Part shown: in pieces, positions 35,295 through 47,377 of the stretch
Layout of the letters: each line of letters starts with the position of its first letter
How positions within the stretch are numbered: position 1 is the first letter of the stretch
Notes under the pieces: model-generated
Database searches by the model: none
Told to the model about the DNA's origin: nothing
Seen by the model: the letters and a program-made list of their open reading frames with translations, nothing else
Source: Terana coerulea
Lineage: Eukaryota; Basidiomycota; Agaricomycetes; Polyporales; Phanerochaetaceae
Assembly: GCA_024811115.1 (NCBI GenBank)
Contig: JAKOGH010000637.1
Span: 1-64,000 of the forward strand
Direction: 5' to 3'
DNA: 64,000 bases
Program-made: the position numbers and the translations under genes

Positions 35295-36750
35295 CTAGAA
35301 GCCAAACGTGTCAACCCAGCCGGTACCATTAATGCTGCGAGAGATGCTGCGTACCTGCTCATCCATAGCAATCGCCTCGGTGTCCACCCAGACCTGTTCC
35401 TGCACATGCACACCTCCAGAACCGGACGCCGGCGGCGGGCGAACGGCAAAGGTGCTGATGTTTCCAGATGTGGTGGTACGGCTGTCGTAGTGGATCGCAT
35501 GCACGCCGCCCGGCGTCCAGTTGCGGCTGCCCACGACCCGGATCCGGCTGTTGAAGATCACAAGCAGTGAGTTGGAGTAGAGCTTCCCAAGGATCGTCGC
35601 AATACAACTGAAGTAGGGGATACCCGGGAACGCGTAGTAGAGGGTGATGTCGATGGTAGCGGCGACGGCTACATTCAGGAGCTTGAGTGAACGCTGCCGA
35701 CGCTATGGAGAAGTATCCGCACCTGTTAGTGTCCCGGTCTCAACGACGAGGCGGACTATCTTGGTAATGATAGCGCGAGTCTCAGGAACTTTAGTATCCT
35801 TTCTCAATAGCTGAGTGACTGATTAGTGGGGTCCTGCGCTGCCAGCAAGCATGCTTACTAAGAACGCCATGAGCGCGGCGATGATGATGTCGCAGAGCGC
35901 ACTTCCGCCAACCCAAATCTATGTCTGTTTCAGCGAATAATGACGCAATGATACCCAGCGCTGCACTCACCGCGGCACTTATCTTCGAGTGCGCCGCTAA
36001 GTCTTCAAAGTTTCCGATCTTAAATGCCTGTGTGCCTGTCACGATGCCGGCAACACTTTGCATCAATGAGAGCTGCATGGCAAAGTTAGCGAAGGGTCAA
36101 CAGAAGGAGGGCGAGAGACATACCGCCACGACAATCATTGGTAACGCCTTGAACTTCGACAAGATCCAGATGCGGTAGGCATAGTACATTTGGACGATGC
36201 AGCTCACTATATGCGACTCGTCAACCGGGATGATCTAATGGGTGTGAGAAAAAGGCATCACGCACGGATGGCATCAAGTACAGGTACAGCGAGCCACTCG
36301 TTTTGCATGGCCGACAGCAGTTCCAAATCGCCGTAGTGTCTGGCGTATGTGTTGAACACATCGCTGGTGACTAGGATCGTCTGGACCGTGTCGAGTGTCC
36401 AGACGCTCCAAACGATGCTTTTCGCTAGCCATCCATCCTTAGGGAACGACAGATAATAGAGATCTTAGTGCTGTTCATCAGCGAAGGCGTAGCGGGACCA
36501 TACGGAAGTACTTACAAACTTGCAGTGATAGAACTCCGTAAAGGCCCCAGCTCAACAGGCATCCCAAGAGCTAGACAGCCCTCATCAAGAGATAATCATC
36601 AAAGAGCACTAAAAGGCGTACCACGGGCCCCGCTCTGTGCTCGTTAAGTCAAACAGTTCGAAGACAAGTACAGACGTGCACTCACATCGCCGCGAGATTT
36701 AAGCCGGGAGGGATATCAGAAGCGGAAGGGGCGGTAGCGTTGGTAGACAT
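35295..36750 (-). CDS. DUF6534-type multi-pass membrane protein
   Basis: This is a spliced gene reading from MSTNATAPSASDIPPGLNLAA (36750) to GTGWVDTFGF at 35297-35295. The exons carry the hallmarks of the mushroom DUF6534 family: a first membrane helix LGCLLSWGLYGVLSLQVFIYYLSFPKDG, then KSIVWSVWTLDTVQTIL, a VQMYYAYRIWIL segment, QSVAGIVTG, SAAVSAALGIIASL, and the C-terminal signature TIDITLY...KLYSNSLLVIFNSR with a Ser/Gly-rich cytosolic tail. Expect five to seven helices. Introns such as GTATGTCT...CATGCAG (about 36122-36076) have normal sites; some inner exon joins are uncertain. The function of the family is unknown. The frame seems intact. Confidence 0.78.
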
Positions 36751-37079
36751 AGAGGAACTATGAGCGGGGAGAGCGCTACTCCTAGCTGGCCTGCCCGAGG
36801 AAAGAGTTTATATTGCTTGCGGGCGGACGCGTTGAACGATTGACCGCATATCGATTGTCGACCTGTACCAGAGGCGCAATCTCCACAGCCCTCATTCGTC
36901 TCAGATTCCCGTTGATACTGAATTATCTTCATGGAGAGCGTTAGTCTCGCAACGTTTGGTAGGTTTATGTGGACGCACGGAATGCATCACGCCCCGATCA
37001 CGAAGCGTTACCAGTTCTCGAGCACAGCCACGCTTCATAGATGGTGTTTGCCAGGCATCACAGTAATGAAGGACGAAGG

Positions 37080-37921
37080 ACTACATGGCTAGGAATGGGC
37101 TGTTGGGGACATCGGTAGGGAGGCTTGAAATGCGTCTTCTCCAATGCGGATGATTTCTCCCTGAAACTGAGATAAATGAGTATTGAATCCAACCCCAAGA
37201 TCAGTAAGAAGCTCACATACCCACAAGAACCAGATGCAGGTAATACACAAGAACGCCCCGTGAGCCTGGATAGCAGCATGAGGCCGCTTCTGCAAGGGGA
37301 TGCCTTCTGAATCGCCCCACGTCATCATGGGCGGTCACACGGAACGCAGGCCTGTCGAGCATCGATATAAACTTTGCTTTCTGACCCTGAGTGTATACTG
37401 CAAGAGTCATCGAAAAGAGCTGTCATCAGTGAATAGTGACAAGAAGAGTAGTTGCTGAGAAGGATCCGCAACTCTGCCAACACCGATATGTGGCTTTGCG
37501 CCACAAAGGTGCTGCGTGTAGCAAGGCCGTAGCCGACACAGTGAATAGTTGATAATATGACCAGTTGTGTGAAATGAAATTGTTTGATACTCACCGTGGC
37601 ATGACGAGGATGGGATAGGAGGTACACCCAGACTGAAGACAACGATAATCCCAGATGATATCAATCACAAAGTGAGTCTTCCTGATGCGCAGTTGTGTTA
37701 CTGTATTACTTGGTGTGCCTAACACTACAGTTGAATTCTGACTCTTGACTAATATGGATGAAGAGACTCACCGATGAAGGGCGAGGAAACCCATTCGTGG
37801 CATCGGGCCTTTCCGTGTCGATGACTTTGACGTCCTCGATCGCACACTCATGGTGGCGAGAGATCACAAGTTGTTGTCTTGCTCGCCAGATGCTAGTCTT
37901 TACGTCTGCATCTGCTGACAT
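37080..37921 (-). CDS. Uncertain small spliced membrane protein gene
   Basis: A possible first exon from 37921 encodes a hydrophilic segment (MSADADVKTSIWRARQQLVI) ending near a donor-like GTGAGTCTC at about 37772. Later exon-like pieces give IIVVFSLGVPPI (about 37650), YTQGQKAKFISMLDRPAFRV (about 37395-37335) and a hydrophobic AFLCITCIWFLWVCELL (about 37245-37195), ending with a stop near 37091. The joins are not certain. One or two membrane helices are plausible. I do not recognise the family, and it could be a relic. Confidence 0.35.
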
Positions 37922-37929
37922 TGTAGGGA

Positions 37930-39100
37930 GATTTGCGACGCCAGCTCTCGCAGAGCCCGCAGGGTGTGTCCCGCAAGAAGTTCGACCGGGTTTCGTAACA
38001 TTCAGGCCTTATCAAGCAACAATGACGGCTCTCCGGCGTGCGCCATGTCAAGAAGGATCGCCTTTGCTCCTGGCGCATGGACATCAGTGTCTTCAATGGC
38101 TTGGCACGACATAAGTATAACAAAGGGCATGGCGTGGGTAGCTAAGTCACCAAATACTCACCTTGCTGTCACGTCCATTCTCCCCCTACACGGCGTTACT
38201 TCCCGCGAGGCCGCAGGTACGGACTTGCATAGAGGTACGATAGGAATGAGACCGACAAGCCCTATCTTGAGGTCGTCGTACCCTGTCGGCTCTCGGGTAG
38301 CGAGACAGTAAGTCGCGTGATGTAGAGTCTACAACCTGCATCGCAAAATGATGACGCGTTCCTCTCATAAAATGCGAGAGCCTCCGTAAAGTAGAATGAT
38401 CGGTTCTCAAAGCATCGGTGGCATTGAACCAACCACATCCCTATGGCCTAATGAGCTGGCAAGACAGCGTGGTGCGATTTTAGTAAGTTGAACTGCCGTA
38501 GGAAAGCTGACTGACCTCTAGGATAAGTGCTAATATCATTACGTAGTAAGCAATGGTTTTGCTGCTTGCGATGAATATGGCCAACGAAGTTGTGTGAAGC
38601 AGAAATGGATGCACGGACGTTTAGAGTCAAATGCAGAAACAAAGCGCGCTACTCGGAAAATCCCGGTGCGTGGGAAGATTAGCCTTTTGTGGCGCCCATG
38701 TGGCGACGAACGCTCTCCTCGGCGATGTCACCGAGTCAGCCTCATACACCGCCAATCGGCGCTAAGCTGCAGGTCAGATGGGCGCTTTGGGTGATGGCTA
38801 TGTGCGGCGCTTTCCGACGGCTTTGTGGCTGCATCTGTCAGCCACGTAGCCCGGTCATCTCGACTTTCATGTGGCTACTACGTGCGTGCGGCCCTTTGTC
38901 ACAATATCACGCATGTGCTCGCTGGACGAGAACTCATATAAAGGATGGCTGAGGGCAGGAGTTTGGGATGTGGAGGAGGGGCTTGCAGCAACAGTGCGTA
39001 ATTACACTCTGTGAACAGATTCCAGCATGCTGATGGTGTATTCAAGTCTATAGACACCACATCCACATACATCCAGCATTGAAATGCAACAGAGGCACTG
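37930..39100. other. No confident gene
   Basis: Overlapping frames of 60-118 codons on both strands have no family resemblance. A TATAAA box occurs at 38937-38942 without a recognisable gene after it. The last part is the 3' flank of the large zinc-finger gene. Confidence 0.35.
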
Positions 39101-39108
39101 TTCTCATT

Positions 39109-42100
39109 CTAACCTCCTTCGTTTCCGGGCCCGAAGTGCTCGAGGGTTCTCTTCACCCATAGTATCTCCATCCTCTGCGCTGTCGCCCTGCATCTCACCC
39201 TCTCGCTCGGCTGCCTGAAAATCCTGAGGTTGCACGATTTCCCTCTCTCCTCTTCACTGTCGGCGGCCTCAGTCTGCATCTCTGTCTCTGTCTCTGTCTC
39301 TGTCTCAAGCTCGGTCTCGGCCCCATCATCCATGCTAGCCTCGTCTTCGATATCAGTCTCGTCTTCCGTCTCGGTCTCGTCTTCAGCTTCGATTTCTCGC
39401 GCACTGCGCCCGTTCTTGCGGCCCTTGCTCTGTTTGCCCTTTGCAGCCGGCTTCTTCTTCGCATTTGATGTGCCTGCCGCCGCCGCTTTCTCCGCTTTTT
39501 TTGCAGCCCTACGGTCCTTTGCTGCCGTGCGCTTTGTGCCGTTCACCTCCCGCAGTCTCGCAGCTTGCTCGCAATGTTTCTTGTATCGGTTTTCCGTCCA
39601 GGGAAGAGGGCGCGTGAGATTGCGACCAAGGGTCTCCCGCACCAAGTGAGCATTGTGGAATGAGTGCATGTTCACTATAAAGATCTCGGACAGTGAGTCA
39701 CGATGCTCAACAAACCGCTCCGCTTTTCCTGAGACCAGCCGCTCTTGCATCATAGGTCGCATGCCGGTATCCTTGCATTCTGCAGTAACGCAGTCATGCT
39801 GAACATTGAGGTCGAACTTGACCTCCCTCGCTGGCACGAGCACAAGGGTCCGGTGTCCGCCCTTGCGTTCAGCGTATGGCATCTGATAGTGGGGATGTCT
39901 GGTTTTCCGGACTTCGAATAAATCAAGGATGATTAATCCCCGAGTTCACTGCCGCCTGCCTCACTGGCCAAGATCTCAACAATCTGCCCAAGGATTGAGG
40001 CACCAGATTTGAACGGTGACTCGCAGAATACCCATGCCCCGACGACACATTCATCAGCAGTCTGGGCAATGACCGCTCGACCTTCAGACCACTTTGACTG
40101 CGGTTCAAATGCACTGTAGTTGGAACCTTTGGCGGCTTGTGTCTCGGAAAGGCAGAGTATCTTTCGCTGCTTCGACCCACGATCTAAAGGCTTTCGCTTC
40201 ACAGATCCTGGCTGTGCTGTGTCTTCGGGGTCCATCCTATCAGCCGCTGCAAAATCGGGTGTCGGCGCAAGAAATCGCGTACTCCCCAACCAGCACGGAC
40301 CCACTCCTGCTCTTCGCGGTACTGGACTAGCCACCATCCGCCAGTAAGACGGTTCTTCATGCTTTCTTGCTCGGCAAGCTGTACTGCAATGTCGCGACTT
40401 GGTGCCAGGTGATTTGAGAATATGGAGCGGTATCGGAAGACGCCGTTGTAGGCCTCGAAGGACTCGGTGCAGACACCAAGGAGTGTTGCAAAGAGGCGGA
40501 TGTCGTAACGAAGGTGGGTCTGAAGATGGACCTTGATTTTCTGGACAATCTTGCTTGGATCAATCTCCGCAAAATATCCAGCACATTTGCGACAGCAGTG
40601 TCGATGTCGTCCAAATATGTGTCCATGTCACAGATCTCTGGGAACCAAAGAAGAGCAGCCAAATCCCCAATTGCGTGCAATAGCTGATATTGAAGAGGTG
40701 AGACCAGGTTGTCATGTACGTGAAAGACGATGGTTTGCGCTACAGTTTTTAGCTGGCGTCCGATCAGCGAGTTGGCATACTGCATAATGTAGTTGGCCCG
40801 GATCGACGGTATTGAAAGACCTGTTGTATTAGTAGCTTGTAATCGTAGGGAATAGACGAGTTTCTTTTCCGCGTTCCACGTAGTGTGCGTTCCGTGCCAT
40901 CCGTACTTGACAATCCCTAGAAGTATAGTGTGAAGGATTTCAATAGGAGTGTCTTTAGTTGGATCGAAGCCATGCAGGGTGTAGAACGGGCTTAGAATTT
41001 CATCCTTGTGTTGCTCCACCCATTCTGCAAGCTCCTCTTGGATGGATTCTTGTGTGCGAGATGGGTCTTCAGCTTGCATCTCCTGCGCCCGACGGAGCAA
41101 GTCGTCGATCCAGTACTGAGTGTATGTGTCTTTGATCCCCGTTCGCGTTTGGGATTCCTTCACTCGCTGCGCCACTCCAGAGCATGCGAGAGAGACTTGC
41201 TTATTCAGCTCTTGAACTACGTCGTCCTTTGTGCGAGGGTTTCCAGGGCCAAATAGCGCATCAAAGCCTGCGTCGCTTTCCTTCTCAGTTGTTGTCCCGC
41301 CTGCATCGCATTTCCGACAAAACAGATTTCCACCACCACCAATATGTGCAGAGATCTCACTTTGCATTGGGTTGTCTGACGGGGCGGCATGAACGCCGAG
41401 ACGAAAGCGAGTTGTTGAACCGGTCTGTGCATCCCGCACAGCAACAGGCGAAGTTTGGGTGTCTTCAACGATCTTCTTGAAAGCCATAAACTGCTCTGAC
41501 ACGCTCGCATTCGGTGATGTTGAGACAAAATGTGTGTGGTACTCTTGCTGGAAGGAGCCGTCGTGGCAAGTTGCGATGGGTAAAGTACGCATTCCAGTGC
41601 TTATTCCATGACTTCGATCGATTTCCGGAGACATCGTCTGCGAAGTAATCTACAAAGCTGGTGTACAGTGGATCTCCCTGGGCAACTTCTCGCAAGGTGT
41701 TGGGCATCGCGTTTGGATAGCCACTCTGTCTCGACCGTACATCCCACTTTGGCAGCCGTCCTTCGTGTTCAAGGTCATAGAAGTTTTTGAAAGCTTCGTG
41801 GCATCGACCATAATCGGCTCGCTGTCCCGTACTGATGCTACACCCTGCAACCTTATTATTAGTGTTTATTGACCAAGGTTACTGCTTAGAACACACCCTT
41901 TCGTTAATAATGACTTCCCATGCGTCTGCATGCACGCGCTGCTTGCATATCACCCAGCGTAAGGGAATAACAAATGAGCCATCTGCCATTTCGGCCAGCT
42001 CCTTGACGTAGAAATGTCGGCCGCTGCCGGCATCGTACATCGGACTGAGCATATCGAGGTCCATGTCGTAACGCCACTTATTCGCATGCCATGCTTCTCG

Positions 42101-43340
42101 TAGTACGCCATCTTCTGGCACCTCTGGATATACGTGCATATAAGGACGGACCATCGGGTTCGCCCAATCCTGATGCATGTGCATGTATAGTTAGCAATGG
42201 CAATATTTTGATACAAGCTCAGAGCGCACCTGAGCAACGATAGTCCGGGGATCATTGATAAAAAATATTGCCCTGCGGAGACTTGCACTGAACGGTTGGG
42301 ATCCCTGACTGTTCGCGCATGATCTTCTGGGTCTGGCGTAGGTGATAGAAGGAAGGAACGTTTCGTACACCAGACTCCTTGAGAACCCAGATGAAGACTT
42401 TCATCAAGGAGTCTGATATAGGAAGACGTGGTAAATGGTCGATTGCGTCTAGCAGGAACATCTATTTATGTTCCAAATTTCAGATATGAGTGCGACCAAT
42501 CAAGAGACGCAATAGTGCGTAGGCATGAACTCACGGTCTTGGACTCAAATGGGGCCCATTCCCCTGTTGCAGGCTTGAACGGCTCTTGGCTCATCTCTTG
42601 AAGAACAGCTTCCTCAGTGTCAGGAAGATCTCCTAATGCTAAACAGGTCGCTTTGAGGTGAGCTGCTGAAATTCGGACGAGGAGAACGTAAACGTACAGA
42701 TGTTTCCCAAGAGCTCAGCTAAGTAAGCCTCTTCTTCCGCATTTTCACCAACCAAGGCCTCAGTGCCACCCCCATCCCCGAATCCAAGGTCGCGAGCTGC
42801 TGAACATGCGTTCCAGAGGCCAAATGAATCCGCCTCACGTTCCCATCGACGCCGCGCTTCTTGAGCTGCCTTTTCGGGATTCTCGCCAGCGTCGAAATGC
42901 ACGGCGTCTGGATTGGTGTCGAACTCCTCCCACATCCGTTCTTCAGCAGCGGTCATCACTTTACTTCTTGCCGCAGGAGGTCTCTGGGCAATTTTGGCAG
43001 ATGCCAGATGAACATGGCGGCTTGTGCGGCTATCGTCCTCTGTGCGGTTTGCTTGAATCCGCTGATTCAGGGCGTTCATTCGTTTAACTTGCTCAGCTCG
43101 CTGCACCATACAGTCTTGGTGGCTTCGGCCCTTCAGGTGAGCTGCAAGACTGCTTTTCTGAATCCAGTGCCCGCCAGATTGCTGATCTTCGGTGGGGTTG
43201 CAGATTGTACATCTCACTTTTGAGCCATCTGGCGAAGGCAAAATGACTGAAACATGCGACGTTGGCAGTGGACTTTTGGAAACAGGAGTGTGAGACTTAC
43301 AGTTAGGTAAAGATTTTGACTTTGAGTGAGACTGCGGCAT
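39109..43340 (-). CDS. Large zinc-finger protein of an expanded Agaricomycete family, possibly transposase-derived
   Basis: About 1200-1300 residues in several exons. The N-terminus (from 43340; an in-frame ATG at 43496 is possible) has a Cys/His finger VRCTICNPTEDQQSGGHWI.KSSLAAHLKGRSH. Exons at about 42460-42240 carry PRLPISDSLMKVFIWVLKE and VPSFYHLRQTQ. Those at 42180-41890 carry WANPMVRPYMHVYPEVP, LSPMY and RHFYVKELAE. A 425-codon frame (41634-40357) carries CRKCDAGG, FDPTKDTPIEILHTILLGIV and later LGVCTESFEAYN.VFR, SNHLAPSRDIA. The C-terminal exon (39882-39109) has QHDCVTAECK and a basic then Glu/Thr-rich low-complexity tail. These signatures recur in very many copies in mushroom genomes. 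The block with HL..DIR.FA.....E.FE..N...R..S..S is reminiscent of CACTA/TNP2-type transposases. The function is unproven, and the C-terminal splice is uncertain. Confidence 0.75.
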
Positions 43341-43553
43341 GGTGGTGGAGGACTGACGAATAGAATTCAGAGGCCTGCGGCAGATGGACTCGAAGATGGC
43401 CAAGCCACACCTTGGTGGCCACGGACAGTTTGTCCCGCGTCGCGGCCACCCCACAGAATAATATACAAACACCTCGCACTTACTTTTCTTCTTCATTCTT
43501 CACCACCACCGCCCCTTGCACCACCCCCTCAAACGAACCCACCTTACGTTGTT
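43341..43553. promoter_or_regulatory. Shared divergent promoter
   Basis: 213 bases separate the start codons of the large zinc-finger gene (minus) and the 323-residue partner (plus). The half near the plus gene is a CT/CA-rich tract (TTTTCTTCTTCATTCTTCACC), a common fungal promoter feature, with a TATA-like AATATACAAA at about 43460. Co-regulation is inferred from spacing only. Confidence 0.55.
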
Positions 43554-44837
43554 ATGGCCGACTCAACTCTTCTGGACGACATCTTCGCGGACGCAGATGC
43601 CCCCAGCTCCCCTCCGGGGTCTCCTTCACCCAATGCTGCTCCACTACGGGGCACCAAACGCCCTCATGCAGACGTGGACTCGGATGGGAGTGGCGAGTCA
43701 GACGAAGACGACGATGAGGAAGACACAAGCAACTCACCTCAGCACCAAGGTTCTCAAAACACGGGCGCATCTGCTATCAACAAGAACTATGTTGCAATGG
43801 CAAAGCAATATGCCGCGAAGAAGAAGCTCAGACCTGACCAAAAGGACGAGGTTCAGGCCTTCATCAAGGTGAGTGCCCTTCACTCGATGTTGGCCTACTC
43901 TAACATACAATGGGATACAGGGCGACACTGCTGAACAGCGCATTCGACTTTTCACGATGCTGCTATCAATTGAGAAGAAGATTGATACGTTTGCTGCAGC
44001 ACGGCCTGCGTGGGAGCCGACCAAAGAACTTCAGGTGAGCCCTCCGTCGTCACTTCCCAACGAAGCCAATATGGATTCTCCAGACCAATATCTGGGAGTA
44101 CGCATGGGGTGTACTTTTGTCCCCACAGCTCTCCTCGTATAAAGGTACCGTTCCTGCGAACCACGTCGCAGTAAGTACCGAGGGCAATGCGATGGCTCAA
44201 TTACTGATATACCAGATCCACAGGCAATAATCAAAAAGCACCGTTTCGACCTACCACCTGACATCGACAGCAACATTGCATCTTGGAAGAAGGTCGAGGG
44301 CGCAATTGAATACGCCCTGACGCAGATTCGGTCGAAGATTAAGAAAGCGGTAAGTGACCGTCTCTCGTTGCTCTATGAATGGAGGGCTAACATACTACTC
44401 TAGCTTGAGAAGAGTGTCCAAGAACTTGAAAGCAATCCTATGGACTGCCAAGACATCTACGAGCTAGCGGAAGGCCTTTGCGACGGCAAGAAGATTACAG
44501 TCTGTGTACCTTTATGCGCCCGCCTAGCACTGATGGTACGTTACTCGTTGCATCATGGCATAGATATGTAATGTTGACACTCTGCTCAATTTAGCGTGCA
44601 GTTCTTGTCAAAGAGAGCAGCGACAGGGACTACTGGAACGTGCTCAATCGCCACCTGACCCAAATCCGCGACAAGGCAAACGGCAGTGACAAGAAGATTC
44701 AGAAGATGTTCAAGTCCCTCCTCGACAAGGACCGCAAGGCTTACGGCGACGTCCCGGAGAACGAGCTTGTACCAGAGTTTGTCGATGAGTGGCAGCAGAC
44801 CCAGGTCGACGACGTAATCCTCGGTGTCGCTGTATAG
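43554..44837 (+). CDS. Partner protein of unknown function, 323 residues, six exons
   Basis: Exons 43554-43868, 43921-44034, 44129-44170, 44224-44349, 44404-44535 and 44595-44837 join in frame at GT/AG sites. The N-terminal 80 residues are acidic and Ser/Pro-rich (LDDIFADADAPSSPPGSPSP, then a basic GTKRPHADVD and a DDDEEDTS run), with a possible nuclear localisation patch. The rest is helical: MAKQYAAKKKLRPDQKDEV, IRLFTMLLSIEKKIDTFAAA, KHRFDLPPDI, ARLALMRAVLVKESSDRDYW and RDKANGSDKKIQKMFKSLL. No enzyme motif is visible. I recall similar proteins in many mushrooms, many copies per genome, as hypothetical. Head-to-head placement with the large zinc-finger gene suggests a working pair. The frame is intact. 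Confidence 0.85.
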
Positions 44838-45788
44838 CCAGATGTATTTCCTGTGCCTCACTATCATGTATATTAGCTCTGTAATGAATCACGCTGCGCC
44901 TATCACCTACGAACAACGTCCGCACGCTACCCCGGCGTATGTTGCTCATCGCATGCGCCACCTTGTTGCTACCTGCGTGTCCACCATCACGCTGTTCGTC
45001 CACGCCGCCGTCCAATGGGCAGCACTACATCTCAAAGATGTCCGAGACAACACATGAATACTATGCAAATTTACAGCAATAAGACATATGCAACTACAGC
45101 TCACAGTCGCGCAATGACACACATAGCGGTCACATCTGACTGGCGACACTGTGCTGCTACAACAGAAAAAGTATAGCCACCAGGTGTGGACACTCGCACG
45201 CCACGCGCGTCTCGTGTTTATCCCAGACCTGATGCTCATCTGCTGGTCACACCTTGGCCAGTTCGCGGTGTACCTGGTCGCAGTTGCTCTTCCCGAGGCA
45301 GGTAGTAAAACGCCAGGTCACTTTTTGTAAGTCACTGGTCATATTGTTAGGAAAACGTACAATGCTGAAACCACGAAAAGCATACCAGGGTCTTTCGTCA
45401 GGCCTAGCTACTTCGAGTTACCGTCAATTCGCAACGCGCAGCTTGGTCCGTTCAACGAGTTCCGCAGCTGCGTCTTCGACTTTGCTCGCACTCCGAGGAA
45501 ACTCTGCAGCTCATTTAAGTGGCGCTTTGTAGCTGTCTCTGAGGAATGTTACTCCCGTGCGCGGCAGCCAGACGATCGCCACCGTGGTGGATACTGTGTA
45601 GGTGCGGGATATCTATACACCACGTCCAAGTCGAAGGTTTGAACCTTCATTGACAGGAGTCCATATTCGATATTCAAGAACAAAAGCAGCGCCTCGTACC
45701 GCCTTTAGGCATGTGGAAACAGTGGAATACACGTGTTCCCGGGGTCTATACTGTGGCGGTGCTCGTGGCTGTCGATGTACAATCCAAG
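44838..45788. other. 3' flank of the partner gene; no gene recognised
   Basis: There is no coding signal. I looked for inverted repeats pairing this flank with 38.0-39.1 kb, which would bound a mobile two-gene unit, and saw none by eye. Confidence 0.4.
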
Positions 45789-45790
45789 TA

Positions 45791-46548
45791 CAGTGCCTTG
45801 CAGGATGAACTGCGTACGGCTGTTTTGCTCGCTTTGTTTGTCCTGTACAACGCTTCCCTTATCAGGTAATTTTGAAGGTCACATCAGTCACCGGGCACAC
45901 TCAGTAGCGGCGGTGGACAGCAGGGCGTGACAGGCAGGGTATCCTGCATTATGAGTGTACTATTGGCCTTGCTACGTAGCATATACACATAGACTATGGA
46001 TGTTCAGACTGTAGAGAATACACATAGTGTATATGATATGTATGACACACGATATCATGTTATGATTACATGCACGACTCGGATTTCGAGCAAAACTCAA
46101 GCGTCGACGTCCGGCTAAGCGTGGCGCAGCGCGGCAGTACTTGTAATGTTAATGGCTGGAAACATTAGCGAGAAATATTCACACTTGTAGTAGTCTTAAC
46201 GGTCAGTCCTTGATAATGATAAATGCTTGCTCGATGGAGATGAATTGGGTGAGTTGAAGGTGATGCTATCTAAATAAGACTGTGATTATAGGTGTTGCAC
46301 GTCCTGCGATGTTCCCTATACAATTCTATTTGCTGTTTGAACGCGTACTACAGCTACGCTGCAGGGCAAACTACATTCAAACTTCATATACTCTACGGTC
46401 CCTGCCTGTCACGTCCTGCTGTCCACCGCCGCTACTGAGTGTGCCCGGTGACTGATGTGACCTTCAAAATTACCTGATAAGGGAAGCGTTGTACAGGACA
46501 AACAAAGCGAGCAAAACAGCCGTACGCAGTTCATCCTGCAAGGCACTG
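45791..46548. mobile_element. Tc1/mariner-type element with 149-base arms (TA target)
   Basis: The first 149 bases (45791-45939, starting CAGTGCCTTGCAGGATGAAC) recur in reverse complement at 46400-46548 with only about one difference in the outer 140 bases, flanked by TA on each side (45789-45790, 46549-46550). The near identity of the arms implies recent activity or gene conversion. The 460-base middle holds no transposase, so this is a non-autonomous element with long arms. Confidence 0.9.
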
Positions 46549-46574
46549 TACTACAGACAAACTACCTCGAATGC

Positions 46575-47310
46575 AGCCTCAGGGCCCCGGCCCACTTGGC
46601 AGATCTCAATTAATCCATTCAACATCTCAGCGCGGCCCTCGAGCTTTGCCCTCTAGGACATTTTGGCCTTTCCAGCGCACTTCACTCGCTCGCCATTTTG
46701 CTGTACAGTCGATACAAGCACACGGGCACTGCAACTTGGTTGATCTCGATTAATCCGTCCGACATCTCTGTGCGACCCTTGAGCTTTGCCCTCCATGATA
46801 TTCTGCTCGTTTCTGCATACTTCGCTTGCTTACAATTGCATTGTACTGTCAATATAAGGACATGGGCAACTTAGCAGATTTCAATGAATCTGTCCGACAC
46901 CTCCGCGAGGTTCTCGAGCTCCACTCTCCAGGGCATTCTGGGCATCTCCCTACAACGCACAATCAATACACCCAGGCGGACAGTTTTAAAGACCTCAAGA
47001 AATTCATATCGCACGGCCGCATGACTACGCCCTTCACGTCCGTCAAAGGAGGACCGCACTCTGTCTCTCGCTAGCCTTTCCAAGTTGCACTTTTGCTGTG
47101 GATTCGATGCGATCTCTTGCTTCAGAAACAGGATCTAGAGGCATGCCTTTCATATCATTACGAGAGCCTTGAGCTGCATGCTGTGAAGCACTGTGTACAG
47201 TGTACAGCTCGGGTTACTTCCTGGTACCTTGGAGGACATTACAGGGCGATTGCATTCCCAAGTGGCTGTCCAGTCATAGTACTCAACGGCTCAGTTCTGT
47301 GACAAAGGTA
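46575..47310 (+). pseudogene. Tetratricopeptide-repeat (TPR) gene relic
   Basis: Three diverged tandem units of about 135-150 bases can be aligned by eye: one about 46600-46730, one about 46735-46855, one about 46860-46960. The best reads GNLADFNESVRHLREVLELH followed by SPGHSG. A weaker fourth has QDLEACLSYHYESLELHAVK (about 47112-47170). The pattern GDL.DL.ESI.HLREALEL.PPGH is that of the basidiomycete TPR proteins often fused to CHAT domains. Stops and frameshifts lie between units, and no CHAT part is seen. TIR element B begins just downstream and may have cut the gene. Confidence 0.6.
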
Positions 47311-47377
47311 GTTAGGCAGTAGAAGCGCGTTTCATTTATGCCAGTATTGACAGAGAATTGAGGAAGGTACTTGGAAC

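Noticed and set aside
39230..39649. 139-codon plus-strand frame rich in Ser/Val (SVSVSVSSSVS)
   Set aside because: It is the antisense of the Glu/Thr-rich low-complexity tail of the large zinc-finger protein (TCTGTC repeats).
38995..45789. Terminal inverted repeats bounding the divergent gene pair as one transposon
   Set aside because: I compared the flanks at 38.0-39.1 kb and 44.84-45.8 kb by eye and saw no matching inverted ends or duplication; a computed search is still needed.
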